This document shows positions 37,718 through 46,748 of a stretch of 64,000 bases of DNA, piece after piece. Within the stretch, counting starts at the first letter, position 1; the number at the start of each line of letters is the position of its first letter. Source of the DNA: MVRV01 sp964646755 (lineage in GTDB: Bacteria; Desulfobacterota; Syntrophia; Syntrophales; Smithellaceae); contig CAZYIE010000001.1 of NCBI GenBank assembly GCA_964646755.1, positions 1 through 64,000 on the forward strand, in the 5' to 3' direction. Below the pieces are notes generated by a model. The model did not search any database. It saw only the letters and a list, made by a program, of their open reading frames with translations, and was not told the DNA's origin. Both the position numbers and the translations under genes were made by a program.

Positions 37718-39631
37718 TTATATTTTTTCTCTCAGGATCCGATGATCTTCTACACGAACGGTCAGCTTATTCATATCAAAATATTCCATCAGCGGAATAA
37801 TATATTTGCGGGAAAGGTTGGTTAACTCTTTGAAACTGCCCGGTGTTGCCTTGCCATCTTTTATCAACAGTGCTTTATAGTCTTTTCGTAATTGCTCGAG
37901 AGATTCGCGGTCAAAGCAGAGATCTTCGTTGATCTTGGTTAATTGACCATTTTTAATCATTAGTTTAATTATGCTTTGCGCTTGGGATTTCTGATCTTTA
38001 AAACCGGCAATAACATCAGTAAGAGCAGGCGGTGTCAGGCCGGCTTTTTTGTAAATCCCGGTAATCGCAAGGCGAATTGAATCAAGATTTCCGGTCATTT
38101 GAATCTGGTGCGTTGTCAGACGCACATTATCTTTATCACTGACAATTATTTTATTTTTGCCTAAGCTGCGCAAGGCCATGTTAAATAATTTCGTGGAGAC
38201 CGGACGGCCCAGAGCAGCTTTCAGTTCTTCCTTGGAGATGCCCTCTTGCAGAGGATTCTTTTCATGATAGGCCTCAATATTCCGAGTAATCAGCTCTTCG
38301 AGTTGATGATAAAAATATTCAGAGATTACCGATGTGTCTTCGCCATCCAATAAAATTGCCTTCTGCCGGGAAAATAAATTTTCCAATACTTCTTTAATTT
38401 TCCTGGCGTTTACCCCTAAGCGAAAGGCGAGGCCGTAGAGACTGATACCGTTAAATCCGGTTCTTTCCATAATTGCAGAAATTCTTTCCGGCAACGATCC
38501 GTGTTGCAGTTGATGCAATTCGCTTAAGACTTTTTCATTTTGTCTTTTGTGCTTTACAGGTAGTGGATCGATAATCTGGCCACCGCCGATTGTGGTTACC
38601 GGCGAGTAACTGCGCAAAACGAAATGTTCACCGGCAACAACAACAGTTTTATTGACCAGAACCAGCTGGGCATAAGCCTTTTCTCCCGGAGGAAGCTCGT
38701 CTTGCTCAAGCAATACTATCCGGGCGATGACTTCACTTGTTCCTGTGTGCAGACGTACTAGGGTCCTGTTTTTCAGGCTTTTAGAATTTTCAGCCAGATA
38801 TTCGACAAAAATATCCAGCCGTTGCGATGGCCAGACGGTTTGCGGACGAACCAGAACGTCACCCCGGTTGATACTTGATTTTTCTGCCCCTTGCAGGTTT
38901 ATTGCTGTGCGCTGTCCAGACCATGATTTTTCCACAGGCTGATTATGTACTTGAAGACCTCGAATACGTGAGGTCATTTTTGCCGGAAGAATTTGCACTT
39001 CTTCTCCAACTTTAATGCAGTCGGAAACCAGTGTTCCGGTGATAACGGTGCCAAAGCCTTTCATTGTAAAAACGCGATCCACGGGCAGGCGAAATATGCC
39101 ATCATCAGTTTTTTCAGTAATTTGTTTTACCGTCGCATCTATCGCGTCTATGAGACCAGACAGGCCTTCCTGTCTGGTGGCGGATACCGGTACAACCGGA
39201 GCATCCTCCAAAAAAGAGCCGCAGAGAAATTCGGCTATCTCTGATTTGACCAGTTCCAACCAGTCTGCTTCAACCAGATCAATTTTCGTTAATGCGACGA
39301 GGCCGCAAGTAATACCCAGGAGCGAGCAGATATGCAGGTGTTCTTTTGTCTGCGGCATAATGCCTTCATCGGCTGCTATAACCAGCATTACCAAATCAAT
39401 GCCTGCCGCTCCGGAAACCATATTTTTAATAAACTTTTCATGTCCCGGGACATCAACAATACCGACTGTTTGTCCGGAAGGAAGTGTAAGCGAGGCAAAT
39501 CCCAGTTCAATAGTAATGCCTCTTTCTTTTTCTTCTTTTAAACGGTCAGTATCAATACCGGTAAGTGCTTTGATTAATGCAGTTTTTCCATGATCGACAT
39601 GTCCTGCTGTACCTAAAACAAAATGTTTCAT
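37718..39631 (-). CDS. selB: selenocysteine-specific elongation factor SelB
   Basis: A 637-aa translational GTPase. The P-loop GHVDHGKT is at 10-17, followed by the switch I ERGITIELGFASL, switch II DVPGHEKFIKNM and G4 TKID. Domains II-III follow, then C-terminal winged helices (about 400-637) that bind the SECIS element. It brings Sec-tRNA to in-frame UGA codons. The organism therefore makes selenoproteins; selA, selC and selD are not in the window. No UGA-interrupted gene is recognisable here. Confidence 0.95.
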   Translation of the reverse strand: MKHFVLGTAGHVDHGKTALIKALTGIDTDRLKEEKERGITIELGFASLTLPSGQTVGIVDVPGHEKFIKNMVSGAAGIDLVMLVIAADEGIMPQTKEHLHICSLLGITCGLVALTKIDLVEADWLELVKSEIAEFLCGSFLEDAPVVPVSATRQEGLSGLIDAIDATVKQITEKTDDGIFRLPVDRVFTMKGFGTVITGTLVSDCIKVGEEVQILPAKMTSRIRGLQVHNQPVEKSWSGQRTAINLQGAEKSSINRGDVLVRPQTVWPSQRLDIFVEYLAENSKSLKNRTLVRLHTGTSEVIARIVLLEQDELPPGEKAYAQLVLVNKTVVVAGEHFVLRSYSPVTTIGGGQIIDPLPVKHKRQNEKVLSELHQLQHGSLPERISAIMERTGFNGISLYGLAFRLGVNARKIKEVLENLFSRQKAILLDGEDTSVISEYFYHQLEELITRNIEAYHEKNPLQEGISKEELKAALGRPVSTKLFNMALRSLGKNKIIVSDKDNVRLTTHQIQMTGNLDSIRLAITGIYKKAGLTPPALTDVIAGFKDQKSQAQSIIKLMIKNGQLTKINEDLCFDRESLEQLRKDYKALLIKDGKATPGSFKELTNLSRKYIIPLMEYFDMNKLTVRVEDHRILREKI

Positions 39632-39787
39632 GTTTGAGAAACTAACAAACTCCTCATTTTTTCACAACATCATATTTCAAGTATTATTATCCGAGGAAGA
39701 AACTGCACAATGCCAAAAAGGTGATGAAATTTAGTTGTTGAAAATGCCGCCGGTAATTGTTAGGAACAAACTACAGAGAGGTGGCGT

Positions 39788-40213
39788 TTGCGTATTCTTG
39801 GTCTGGACTATGGTGAAAGAAGAATTGGTGTAGCTATTTGTGATGAGTTGGGGTTTACAGCCCAGGGTTTGCCGACGATCATTCGAAAAACGAAAAAACA
39901 CGATTGGGAGATTCTATCAGGTTTAATCAAAAACTTTAATGTCGAGAAAATTGTAATCGGTTATCCTGTTCGCCTTGATGGTTCCGAAGGAATCCAATGT
40001 GAAAAAGTTAACCGGTTTGCCGTGCTTTTAAATAAAACTTTTTCCTTATCGATAATTAAATGGCCAGAGACTCTATCCACAAAAGAGGCTGAAGAAATAT
40101 TGATTAATTCCGGTATGCATTGGAAAAAAAGGAAGAAAACAGTAGATAGACTGGCCGCCTGCATTATCCTTCAGGGTTACCTGGACTCCTTAGGCCCGAA
40201 AAAAATTAATTAA
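39788..40213 (+). CDS. ruvX: putative pre-16S rRNA nuclease / Holliday junction resolvase (YqgF)
   Basis: A 141-aa RNase H-fold nuclease starting at TTG 39788 with GAGAGG upstream. LGLDYGERRIGVAICDELG holds the first catalytic aspartate (D6). EKIVIGYPVRLDGSEG and the late D in KTVDRLAACIIL supply the rest. The family is essential for processing the 5' end of 16S rRNA in E. coli. It precedes mltG by 19 bp, a common pairing. Confidence 0.93.
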   Translation: MRILGLDYGERRIGVAICDELGFTAQGLPTIIRKTKKHDWEILSGLIKNFNVEKIVIGYPVRLDGSEGIQCEKVNRFAVLLNKTFSLSIIKWPETLSTKEAEEILINSGMHWKKRKKTVDRLAACIILQGYLDSLGPKKIN

Positions 40214-40232
40214 TCCTAGAAAAATAAATAAT

Positions 40233-41246
40233 ATGAAAAAGCTACTAACTAAAAAAAAATACGTTGTCTTGCTGCTTGTTGTTGGCATTTTTATATATCT
40301 TACGTTGCTGATAAATTATTCCACGAGTCCCATTGACAAGAAAAATACCCCGGTTATTGTTGATATACCTAACGGTTCTAGTTTCCTGAAACTTACCGAA
40401 ATTCTTAATGATGCCGGAATGATCAAAAGCCGGATATTGTTTTACGGTCTGGCGATAACCAGGCAGGCGTTGAGTTCTATTCGCGCAGGTGAATATGAAT
40501 TTAATACTTCCATGACTCCGTCTGCCGTTATTTATAAGCTGCTTCGGGGTGAAATCAAAACTTATCGTGTGACTATTCCGGAAGATTATTCCTTAAAAGA
40601 AATAGCTACCCGCCTTCTGGAATATAAATTAATCGATGAGGAATCTTTTTTTGAACTGGCCGAGGATGAAGAATTCTTGACGTCTGTGGGCATAAAGGCC
40701 TCTTCTGTTGAAGGGTATCTCTTTCCGGAGACATATTATTTTGACAGATCCATGAGTACGCGCCAGATTATGCGCATTATGGTCAACCAGTTTTGGAAGA
40801 AAGTTACACCGGCGATGCTGGATAGAGCGGCGAAGATGGGTTTTAGCGTTCAGCAATATATAACGCTGGCCTCAATCATCGGCAAAGAATCAGGTAGCAA
40901 TGATGAAAAACCATTGATCTCAGCGGTATTTCACAACAGATTAAAAAGAAAAATGCGCCTGCAAAGCGATCCGACCGCTGTATATGACTTGGAAAATTTT
41001 GAAGGTGCTGTAAAGCGCAGTCATCTGAAAAGAAATTCACCTTATAATACTTATATCATCAGTGGTTTGCCCCCGGGACCAATTGCCAATCCCGGGCTTG
41101 ATTCCTTCAAAGCAACTATTTCCCCGGCAAACGTTAATTATCTTTACTTTGTTCTTCAGCGTGATGGTTCGCACTTTTTTTCCTCTTCCCTCGAAATTCA
41201 TAATCAAGCAGTTTCCCGTTATCGAGGAAATAAAAATAGAAACTAG
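40233..41246 (+). CDS. mltG: endolytic murein transglycosylase MltG
   Basis: A 337-aa inner-membrane protein: one helix at about 9-28, a LysM-like subdomain (about 45-110) and the YceG catalytic domain. The key glutamate is in ITLASIIGKESG near residue 217. RLKRKMRLQSDPTAVYDL and YNTYIISGLPPGPIANPG are conserved. MltG cuts nascent glycan strands and sets their length. The gene lies 260 bp before the dcw cluster. Confidence 0.95.
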   Translation: MKKLLTKKKYVVLLLVVGIFIYLTLLINYSTSPIDKKNTPVIVDIPNGSSFLKLTEILNDAGMIKSRILFYGLAITRQALSSIRAGEYEFNTSMTPSAVIYKLLRGEIKTYRVTIPEDYSLKEIATRLLEYKLIDEESFFELAEDEEFLTSVGIKASSVEGYLFPETYYFDRSMSTRQIMRIMVNQFWKKVTPAMLDRAAKMGFSVQQYITLASIIGKESGSNDEKPLISAVFHNRLKRKMRLQSDPTAVYDLENFEGAVKRSHLKRNSPYNTYIISGLPPGPIANPGLDSFKATISPANVNYLYFVLQRDGSHFFSSSLEIHNQAVSRYRGNKNRN

Positions 41247-41438
41247 AGTTTATTCATCTTTTTGTATCATCTTAAACATTCAATATCATTATTAATTTAT
41301 TAATCTGTGTGATTCTTTAATCATCAACAAAAAAATATTTTGCGGTCTATTTGGAAGCGGCGAAATTCGACCAGGAACATTTCCGTGATTTTCTGAGTGA
41401 TTTTAAGTCAATAAATCAAAAAAAGTTAAAATTTTTTC

Positions 41439-41467
41439 TTGACAAAGCCAATGACCATCTTTATAGT
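41439..41467 (+). promoter_or_regulatory. dcw cluster promoter (Pmra)
   Basis: Consensus -35 TTGACA (41439-41444), 17-bp spacer and -10 TATAGT (41462-41467; five of six). Transcription would begin about 41474, at the first MraZ box. Confidence 0.85.
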
Positions 41468-41474
41468 CAGCCAC

Positions 41475-41500
41475 GTGGAGTAAAGTGGTTTATTGTGGAG
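41475..41500 (+). promoter_or_regulatory. MraZ operator: three GTGG boxes at 10-bp spacing
   Basis: GTGG occurs at 41475, 41485 and 41495, one per helical turn. MraZ is known to bind three to four TGG(G)-type repeats at 10-bp spacing in front of its own gene. The boxes cover the expected transcription start, and the last merges with the ribosome site GGAGG. Autorepression is inferred. Confidence 0.75.
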
Positions 41501-41508
41501 GGATATAA

Positions 41509-41955
41509 GTGTCAGATTTTCGTGGCCAATACCATCACAGCATTGATGAAAAGGGTAGAATCATCTTTCCCTCCAAGTTTCGGGAAGTTTTCGCGGAGAA
41601 GTATGACAACCGGATGGTCATTACCAACTGGGATGGATATCTGATAGTATTTCCTTTTGCTGAATGGCGTCTCATTGAAGAAAAAGTATCACAAAAGCCT
41701 ATTTTAAACAAAGGTTTTCGTGATTTCCAACGTTTCTTCATGTCCGGAGCTGTTGACTGCAATCTGGATGGCCAGGGACGCGTGCTCATACCGCCGACAT
41801 TACGTGAATATGCAAAATTGGAAAAAGATATAGTTTTGGCCGGAATGCTGAAAAATATTGAAATTTGGCCCAAAGACCGTTTCGAAGAAAAACTGAAACT
41901 GTCCAGCGGTGAAATTGATAAAGATAATGATATTGCCTCCGATCTGGGAATTTAA
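41509..41955 (+). CDS. mraZ: transcriptional regulator MraZ
   Basis: A 148-aa protein with two AbrB-like halves, each with the DxxxR(I/V)xxP signature: SIDEKGRIIFPSKFRE (about 11-26) and NLDGQGRVLIPPTLREYA (about 84-101). It starts at GTG 41509, 8 nt after GGAGGG. As the first gene of the dcw cluster it represses its own operon. It is followed 3 bp later by rsmH. Confidence 0.96.
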   Translation: MSDFRGQYHHSIDEKGRIIFPSKFREVFAEKYDNRMVITNWDGYLIVFPFAEWRLIEEKVSQKPILNKGFRDFQRFFMSGAVDCNLDGQGRVLIPPTLREYAKLEKDIVLAGMLKNIEIWPKDRFEEKLKLSSGEIDKDNDIASDLGI

Positions 41956-41958
41956 GGC

Positions 41959-42894
41959 ATGGATACCGACTTCCATCATGAGCCGGTAATGCTGAAAGAA
42001 GTTGTCGATTGGCTTTGTATCAAGAGAAACGGAATCTACGTGGATGGCACTGTCGGGGGCGCAGGCCATGCTTATGCGATACTTAAGGAAACCAATGGTT
42101 TTTTAGTTGGTATTGACTGTGACGATGATGCCCTATCGGCAGCAGGGGAGCGACTGGCCGAATTCGGCTCCCGAAAGGTGCTTGTAAAAGCTAATTTTGC
42201 CGAGCTTGGATCGGTTTTGGAAAATTTGCAGATAAAAAAGGTTGATGGCATTCTCCTGGACATGGGGGTTTCTTCGCCCCAACTGGATAAAGCTGAAAGA
42301 GGCTTTAGTTTTAATCAACCGGCGCCACTGGATATGCGGATGGATCGCAGTTTGAAGATCAGCGCTTACGATATTGTCAACAGCTTTGCCCAAAAAGATT
42401 TGGAAAAAATTATTCGTACTTTCGGGGAAGAAAAGATGGCAAGTAGAATTGCAAGGGCAATATCGCAAAAAAGACAGTCATCTCCTCTGGAAACGACAGT
42501 CGAACTGGCTGCCGTTATTGCTTCCGCCATGCCCGTGAAATTGCGCTGGCAAAAAATTCATCCCGCTACAAAAACATTTCAAGCAATTAGAATTGCCGTT
42601 AATAGTGAATTGGACAGCATCAAACCGGCAATTGATTCTGCCGTGAGAATATTAAATCACGGTGGCCGCATTGGTATTATCTCTTTTCATTCTTTGGAAG
42701 ACCGGATTGTTAAAAACGAATTTCGTGACCTCGAGGGCGCTTGCATCTGTCCCAAAGATGTGCCGATTTGCACTTGCAAGCGGCAGGCAATGCTCAAAGT
42801 GCTGACGAAAAAAGCGTTGATTCCTTCATCTGTCGAAATAGCAGCAAATCCACGCTCACGCAGTGCCAAGTTGCGCGTGGCTCAGAGGATTTAA
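41959..42894 (+). CDS. rsmH: 16S rRNA (cytosine-1402-N4)-methyltransferase
   Basis: A 311-aa SAM-dependent enzyme (MraW). HHEPVMLKEVVDWL opens it, and YVDGTVGGAGHAYAIL is the SAM loop. DGILLDMGVSSPQLDKAERGFSF and GRIGIISFHSLEDRIVK are catalytic segments. The last part (CICPKDVPICTC) holds a cysteine cluster common in the family. It modifies C1402 of 16S rRNA. Stop and ftsL start are one base apart. Confidence 0.97.
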   Translation: MDTDFHHEPVMLKEVVDWLCIKRNGIYVDGTVGGAGHAYAILKETNGFLVGIDCDDDALSAAGERLAEFGSRKVLVKANFAELGSVLENLQIKKVDGILLDMGVSSPQLDKAERGFSFNQPAPLDMRMDRSLKISAYDIVNSFAQKDLEKIIRTFGEEKMASRIARAISQKRQSSPLETTVELAAVIASAMPVKLRWQKIHPATKTFQAIRIAVNSELDSIKPAIDSAVRILNHGGRIGIISFHSLEDRIVKNEFRDLEGACICPKDVPICTCKRQAMLKVLTKKALIPSSVEIAANPRSRSAKLRVAQRI

Positions 42895-42895
42895 C

Positions 42896-43234
42896 ATGGA
42901 ACAGGCTGTCAGCGTACAGGCGATAACGCATGTAGGGGAGGAGAAGAAGTCATCGTCCGGCATTAAGTATCCGACTTTTATTGTTGTGGCGATAGTGTTG
43001 ATGTTTGTTGCCCTAATATACGTTGGTTCGCACATTCGCATGACGGAACTGGAATATAAAGTTGCTGCGGAATTAAGCGCTAATGAACAAATGCAGGAAG
43101 AACAAAAAAAACTGAAGCTGGAATATGCGATGCTTAAGTCACCGCAGCGAATAGAAGGCATAGCAAGAAGCAGATTGCTAATGTCCTATCCTGAAAGAGA
43201 TCAAGTAATAGTCTTGAAAAATTCGGGAGAGTAA
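42896..43234 (+). CDS. ftsL: cell division protein FtsL
   Basis: A 112-aa bitopic membrane protein. ATG 42896 with AGAGGA upstream is chosen; the frame is open further 5' but overlaps rsmH. One helix at about 24-44 (YPTFIVVAIVLMFVALIYVG) precedes a periplasmic coiled coil (about 50-85), and RIEGIARSRLLMSYP fits the FtsL C-terminus. It forms a complex with FtsB and FtsQ. Its low sequence conservation is normal; position between rsmH and ftsI supports the call. Confidence 0.88.
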   Translation: MEQAVSVQAITHVGEEKKSSSGIKYPTFIVVAIVLMFVALIYVGSHIRMTELEYKVAAELSANEQMQEEQKKLKLEYAMLKSPQRIEGIARSRLLMSYPERDQVIVLKNSGE

Positions 43235-43235
43235 G

Positions 43236-45212
43236 ATGGCTGTCGAAACGAAAAAAAATCTGAAAATCAGGATTGTCAGTGTCTTATTAATTTTTCTGAT
43301 ATTATTTATTGCCTTACTTTCCCGCGCTTTTCAATTACAGATATTGTCCGGCCAGAAACTCAAAACTATGGCGCAAAAACAGCAAACTACCACATTGCAA
43401 TTGCAACCGGAAAGAGGAGTAATTTACGACCGCAACGGTGAAAAACTGGCGGCATCAATTATGGCCGATTCTGTATGCGCCGATCCGTCTAAAATTGCCG
43501 ATCCCGTGCGAACGTCCCAGCAAATATCGGATATTCTCCATCTGGACAAGACTGTGGTCTTCAAAAAAATATCGGAGCCGAAGAACTTTTGCTGGCTGGC
43601 CAGGAGAATTTCTCCGGAGCAGGCAGCTCATGTGGAGGACGCAAATATTGAGGGGATAGTTCTGGTAAAAGAGCCGAAACGTTTTTATCCTAATGGCGAA
43701 CTGGCGGCGCATATGCTGGGATTTGTCGGCGCCGATGCCACCGGTTTGGAAGGACTGGAAAAAAAGTATAACGAAGTTCTTAAGGGAAAGCCGGAAAAAA
43801 TGGCCTGGGCGCGTGATGCCAAAGGCAAGAAATTGTTTTTACGTGTCGAAAAAAATGAAACAAAAAAAGATGAAAGTATTGATCTCGTTCTGACAATTGA
43901 TAGTCGCATTCAATTCCTGGTAGAAACGCATTTGAGAGATGCTGTTGTGAGTAAGGGGGCAAAAGGCGGGCTCGCGATCGTTATGGATCCCAAAACCGGC
44001 GAGATTTTGGCCCTGGCCAATGAAGGCAGATTCAACCCGAATAATATTAACGGATTGATCCCAGATAAATGGCGTAACCGCGCCATCAGCGACTTCTATG
44101 ATCCCGGTTCCACTTTTAAGCCATTTTTAGTTGCCGCTGCGCTGGAAGAGAAAGCCATTAAAGAAACAGATAAGTTTTTTTGTGAAAACGGATCGTACAG
44201 CATAGCCGATCGGACAATCCATGAAGCGAATCATGGACGCCACGGGGTGCTGGCAGTACCGGACATATTAAAATACTCCAGCAATATAGGTTCGGTAAAA
44301 ATTGCCCAGAAGTTGGGCAAGGAAAAGTATGCGGAGTATATTGAAAAATTTGGTTTTGGAGCGAAAACGGGGGTAGACCTGCCGGGCGAATCGACGGGAA
44401 TGGTAAGGCCTGTACAAAAATGGATGAAAGTTGATGCGGCGACAATTGCTTTTGGTCAGGGGATTTCGGTAACGGCTATTCAATTAATTTCAGCAATGTC
44501 GGCAATTGCCAATAATGGTGTTTTGATGAAACCTTATATTGTGCGGGGTCTTGCCGATAAGAACAACCGTTTGATTAAAATGTACACGCCGACGGTTGTG
44601 CGGACGGTTGTTTCCCCCGGAGTAGCAAAGCAATTAACCGGCATGCTTACGGAAGTTGTCGGTGCTGTTGACGGTACCGGGAAAAATGCACGTATTGTCA
44701 ATGTAGCTGTTGCCGGTAAAACAGGAACTTCGCAGAAATTTGACCATGCGCGGGGCATCTATTCGTCGGAGAGGGTGCGTACATCGTTCGTTGGATTCTT
44801 TCCTGCGGATAATCCGCAGGTTGCCATTTTAGTAACTTTGGATGAGCCGCAGCGTGATAAATGGGGCGGTGTGGCTGCCGCGCCGGTCTTTAAAAATATC
44901 GGTGAACAGATACTGAATTGCTTTAAAACAAACATTCGTGAAACACCGGTACTTGATCAGGAAAAAACAAATAAGGTACAGCTTGTTTCGGCTCAGCAGA
45001 CTCTTGTTCCGGGGAATGTTACCATGGATGATGAATCAGTTATGCCCAATTTTTTAAATTTGACGATCAGAGAAGTGATGAAGAAAGCCAGGGAGCGATC
45101 AATAGAAGTGAAAATATCCGGAAATGGCTGGGCGACAAGCCAGTATCCGCAAGCCGGTACACAACTTGGTGAAGAGCGTGTTTGCAATGTTACATTTGAG
45201 TTAAACAATTGA
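43236..45212 (+). CDS. ftsI: peptidoglycan transpeptidase FtsI (PBP3) with C-terminal PASTA domain
   Basis: A 658-aa class B PBP with an N-terminal membrane helix (about 12-30), a PBP dimer domain with PERGVIYDRNGEKLA, and a transpeptidase domain. The motifs are S292-TFK (DPGSTFKPF), SSN at 348-350 and KTG at 495-497 (GKTGTSQK). A PASTA domain occupies about 598-658 (VMPNFLNLTIREV). E. coli FtsI has no PASTA; this arrangement resembles SpoVD-type PBPs and is found in deltaproteobacteria. It cross-links septal peptidoglycan with FtsW. Confidence 0.95.
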   Translation: MAVETKKNLKIRIVSVLLIFLILFIALLSRAFQLQILSGQKLKTMAQKQQTTTLQLQPERGVIYDRNGEKLAASIMADSVCADPSKIADPVRTSQQISDILHLDKTVVFKKISEPKNFCWLARRISPEQAAHVEDANIEGIVLVKEPKRFYPNGELAAHMLGFVGADATGLEGLEKKYNEVLKGKPEKMAWARDAKGKKLFLRVEKNETKKDESIDLVLTIDSRIQFLVETHLRDAVVSKGAKGGLAIVMDPKTGEILALANEGRFNPNNINGLIPDKWRNRAISDFYDPGSTFKPFLVAAALEEKAIKETDKFFCENGSYSIADRTIHEANHGRHGVLAVPDILKYSSNIGSVKIAQKLGKEKYAEYIEKFGFGAKTGVDLPGESTGMVRPVQKWMKVDAATIAFGQGISVTAIQLISAMSAIANNGVLMKPYIVRGLADKNNRLIKMYTPTVVRTVVSPGVAKQLTGMLTEVVGAVDGTGKNARIVNVAVAGKTGTSQKFDHARGIYSSERVRTSFVGFFPADNPQVAILVTLDEPQRDKWGGVAAAPVFKNIGEQILNCFKTNIRETPVLDQEKTNKVQLVSAQQTLVPGNVTMDDESVMPNFLNLTIREVMKKARERSIEVKISGNGWATSQYPQAGTQLGEERVCNVTFELNN

Positions 45213-45219
45213 GGTGGCG

Positions 45220-46740
45220 ATGATACTTGGTAAACTTCTCGAAGGCATAGAACTTATCCGTACATCCGGAGACTTAGAGGAAGAAGTTTCCACTGTTTGT
45301 TATGCGGCGGATCAGTGCCAGGAAGGCTCTTTATTCGTGGCCATTCCCGGGTTAAAGCATGATGGCCATGATTTTATTGGGGAGGCAATTGCCCGCGGTG
45401 CAAAATATATCGTGCAGGAAAAAGATGTCCAGCTTCCCCGCCCAGTAACGGCTATTAATGTGGCTAGCAGCCGACGTGCTTTAGGAGTTTTAGCTAAGAA
45501 TTATTTCGGCAATCCTTCAGCAAATATCGTTTTGATTGCAGTTATCGGGACAAACGGAAAAACAACAATTACGTACTTGCTGGAATCGATTTTGCAGGGA
45601 GCCGGTTTTAAATGTGGTGTTTTAGGAACGGTCAATTACCGTTTTAATGATAAAACATATCCTGCACCAAATACAACTCCTGAATCTTATGAGCTGCAGA
45701 AAATTCTTCGCCAAATGGCCGACGATGGTGTGACACACGTTATCGCCGAGGTGTCCTCTCATGCCATTGATTTAAAGAGGGTAGATGATTGCGACTTTGA
45801 TCTGGGTATTTTTACCAACCTTACCCGCGACCATCTTGATTATCACAAAACAATGGAAAATTATTTTCAAGCAAAGAAAAGGTTTTTTTCCGAAGTATTG
45901 CCGCAAAGCAGGAAATATCATTCTCGGAAAATGGTAATCAATAGCGATGACCAGTGGGGACAAAGAATTCTGGCAGAAACGCCGCTTAAGGCATTGACAT
46001 ATGGCATAGAAACCAATTGCAATACAAAAGCAAGTGATTATGAATTTTCACTTTCCGGAATTGCAGCCCGGATAAGCATTGCCGGTGCATCACTTTCTAT
46101 TTGCTCTCCGCTTATTGGTAAGTTTAATCTTTACAATATTCTGGCTGCAGTCGGAGCTTCATCTCTTCTCGGTATCCCGCAGGCACTGATAAAGTCAGGC
46201 ATAGAGAATATGTCCTGTGTGCCCGGACGACTCGAAAACGTCGGTTCAAATGCCGGATTCCATGTTTTTGTGGATTACGCGCACACGGATGATGCGTTAA
46301 GGCGAGTGCTGCAAAATTTAACCATGATCAAGGAAAAACGTATTATCACGGTATTTGGTTGCGGTGGTAATCGTGATCGCGGCAAACGGCCACTGATGGG
46401 TGAGGCAGCCGCGAGTTACAGTGACCTGGCTATTATAACCTCGGACAATCCGCGTCTGGAAGATCCTGCTGTGATTATTCGGGAAATAGAAACCGGAATT
46501 GATCCAAAGAAGATTAAAAAGGTAGAAATTGATCAGCTGGGAATAATGAATGATGTTCATTCATATGCGGTAATTCCCGACCGGGAAAAAGCAATCGAAG
46601 CTGCAATTCGCATAGCCTTAGCGGGGGACATTGTTTTAATTGCCGGTAAGGGTCATGAAGATTATCAAATCGTGGGCACACAGAAACTGCCCTTTAATGA
46701 CTGCGTTGTTGCTGCGCATGCGTTGAAAATGAAGGGTTAA
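45220..46740 (+). CDS. murE: UDP-MurNAc-L-Ala-D-Glu:meso-diaminopimelate ligase
   Basis: A 506-aa Mur ligase. ATG 45220 is chosen because GAGG (45211-45214) stands 5 nt upstream; a GTG at 45214 overlaps it. The ATP loop is VIGTNGKTTITYLLES. The motif DNPR at 409-412 specifies meso-diaminopimelate rather than lysine, matching a Gram-negative wall. It adds the third amino acid of the stem peptide. Confidence 0.96.
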   Translation: MILGKLLEGIELIRTSGDLEEEVSTVCYAADQCQEGSLFVAIPGLKHDGHDFIGEAIARGAKYIVQEKDVQLPRPVTAINVASSRRALGVLAKNYFGNPSANIVLIAVIGTNGKTTITYLLESILQGAGFKCGVLGTVNYRFNDKTYPAPNTTPESYELQKILRQMADDGVTHVIAEVSSHAIDLKRVDDCDFDLGIFTNLTRDHLDYHKTMENYFQAKKRFFSEVLPQSRKYHSRKMVINSDDQWGQRILAETPLKALTYGIETNCNTKASDYEFSLSGIAARISIAGASLSICSPLIGKFNLYNILAAVGASSLLGIPQALIKSGIENMSCVPGRLENVGSNAGFHVFVDYAHTDDALRRVLQNLTMIKEKRIITVFGCGGNRDRGKRPLMGEAAASYSDLAIITSDNPRLEDPAVIIREIETGIDPKKIKKVEIDQLGIMNDVHSYAVIPDREKAIEAAIRIALAGDIVLIAGKGHEDYQIVGTQKLPFNDCVVAAHALKMKG

Positions 46741-46748
46741 AATAATTT

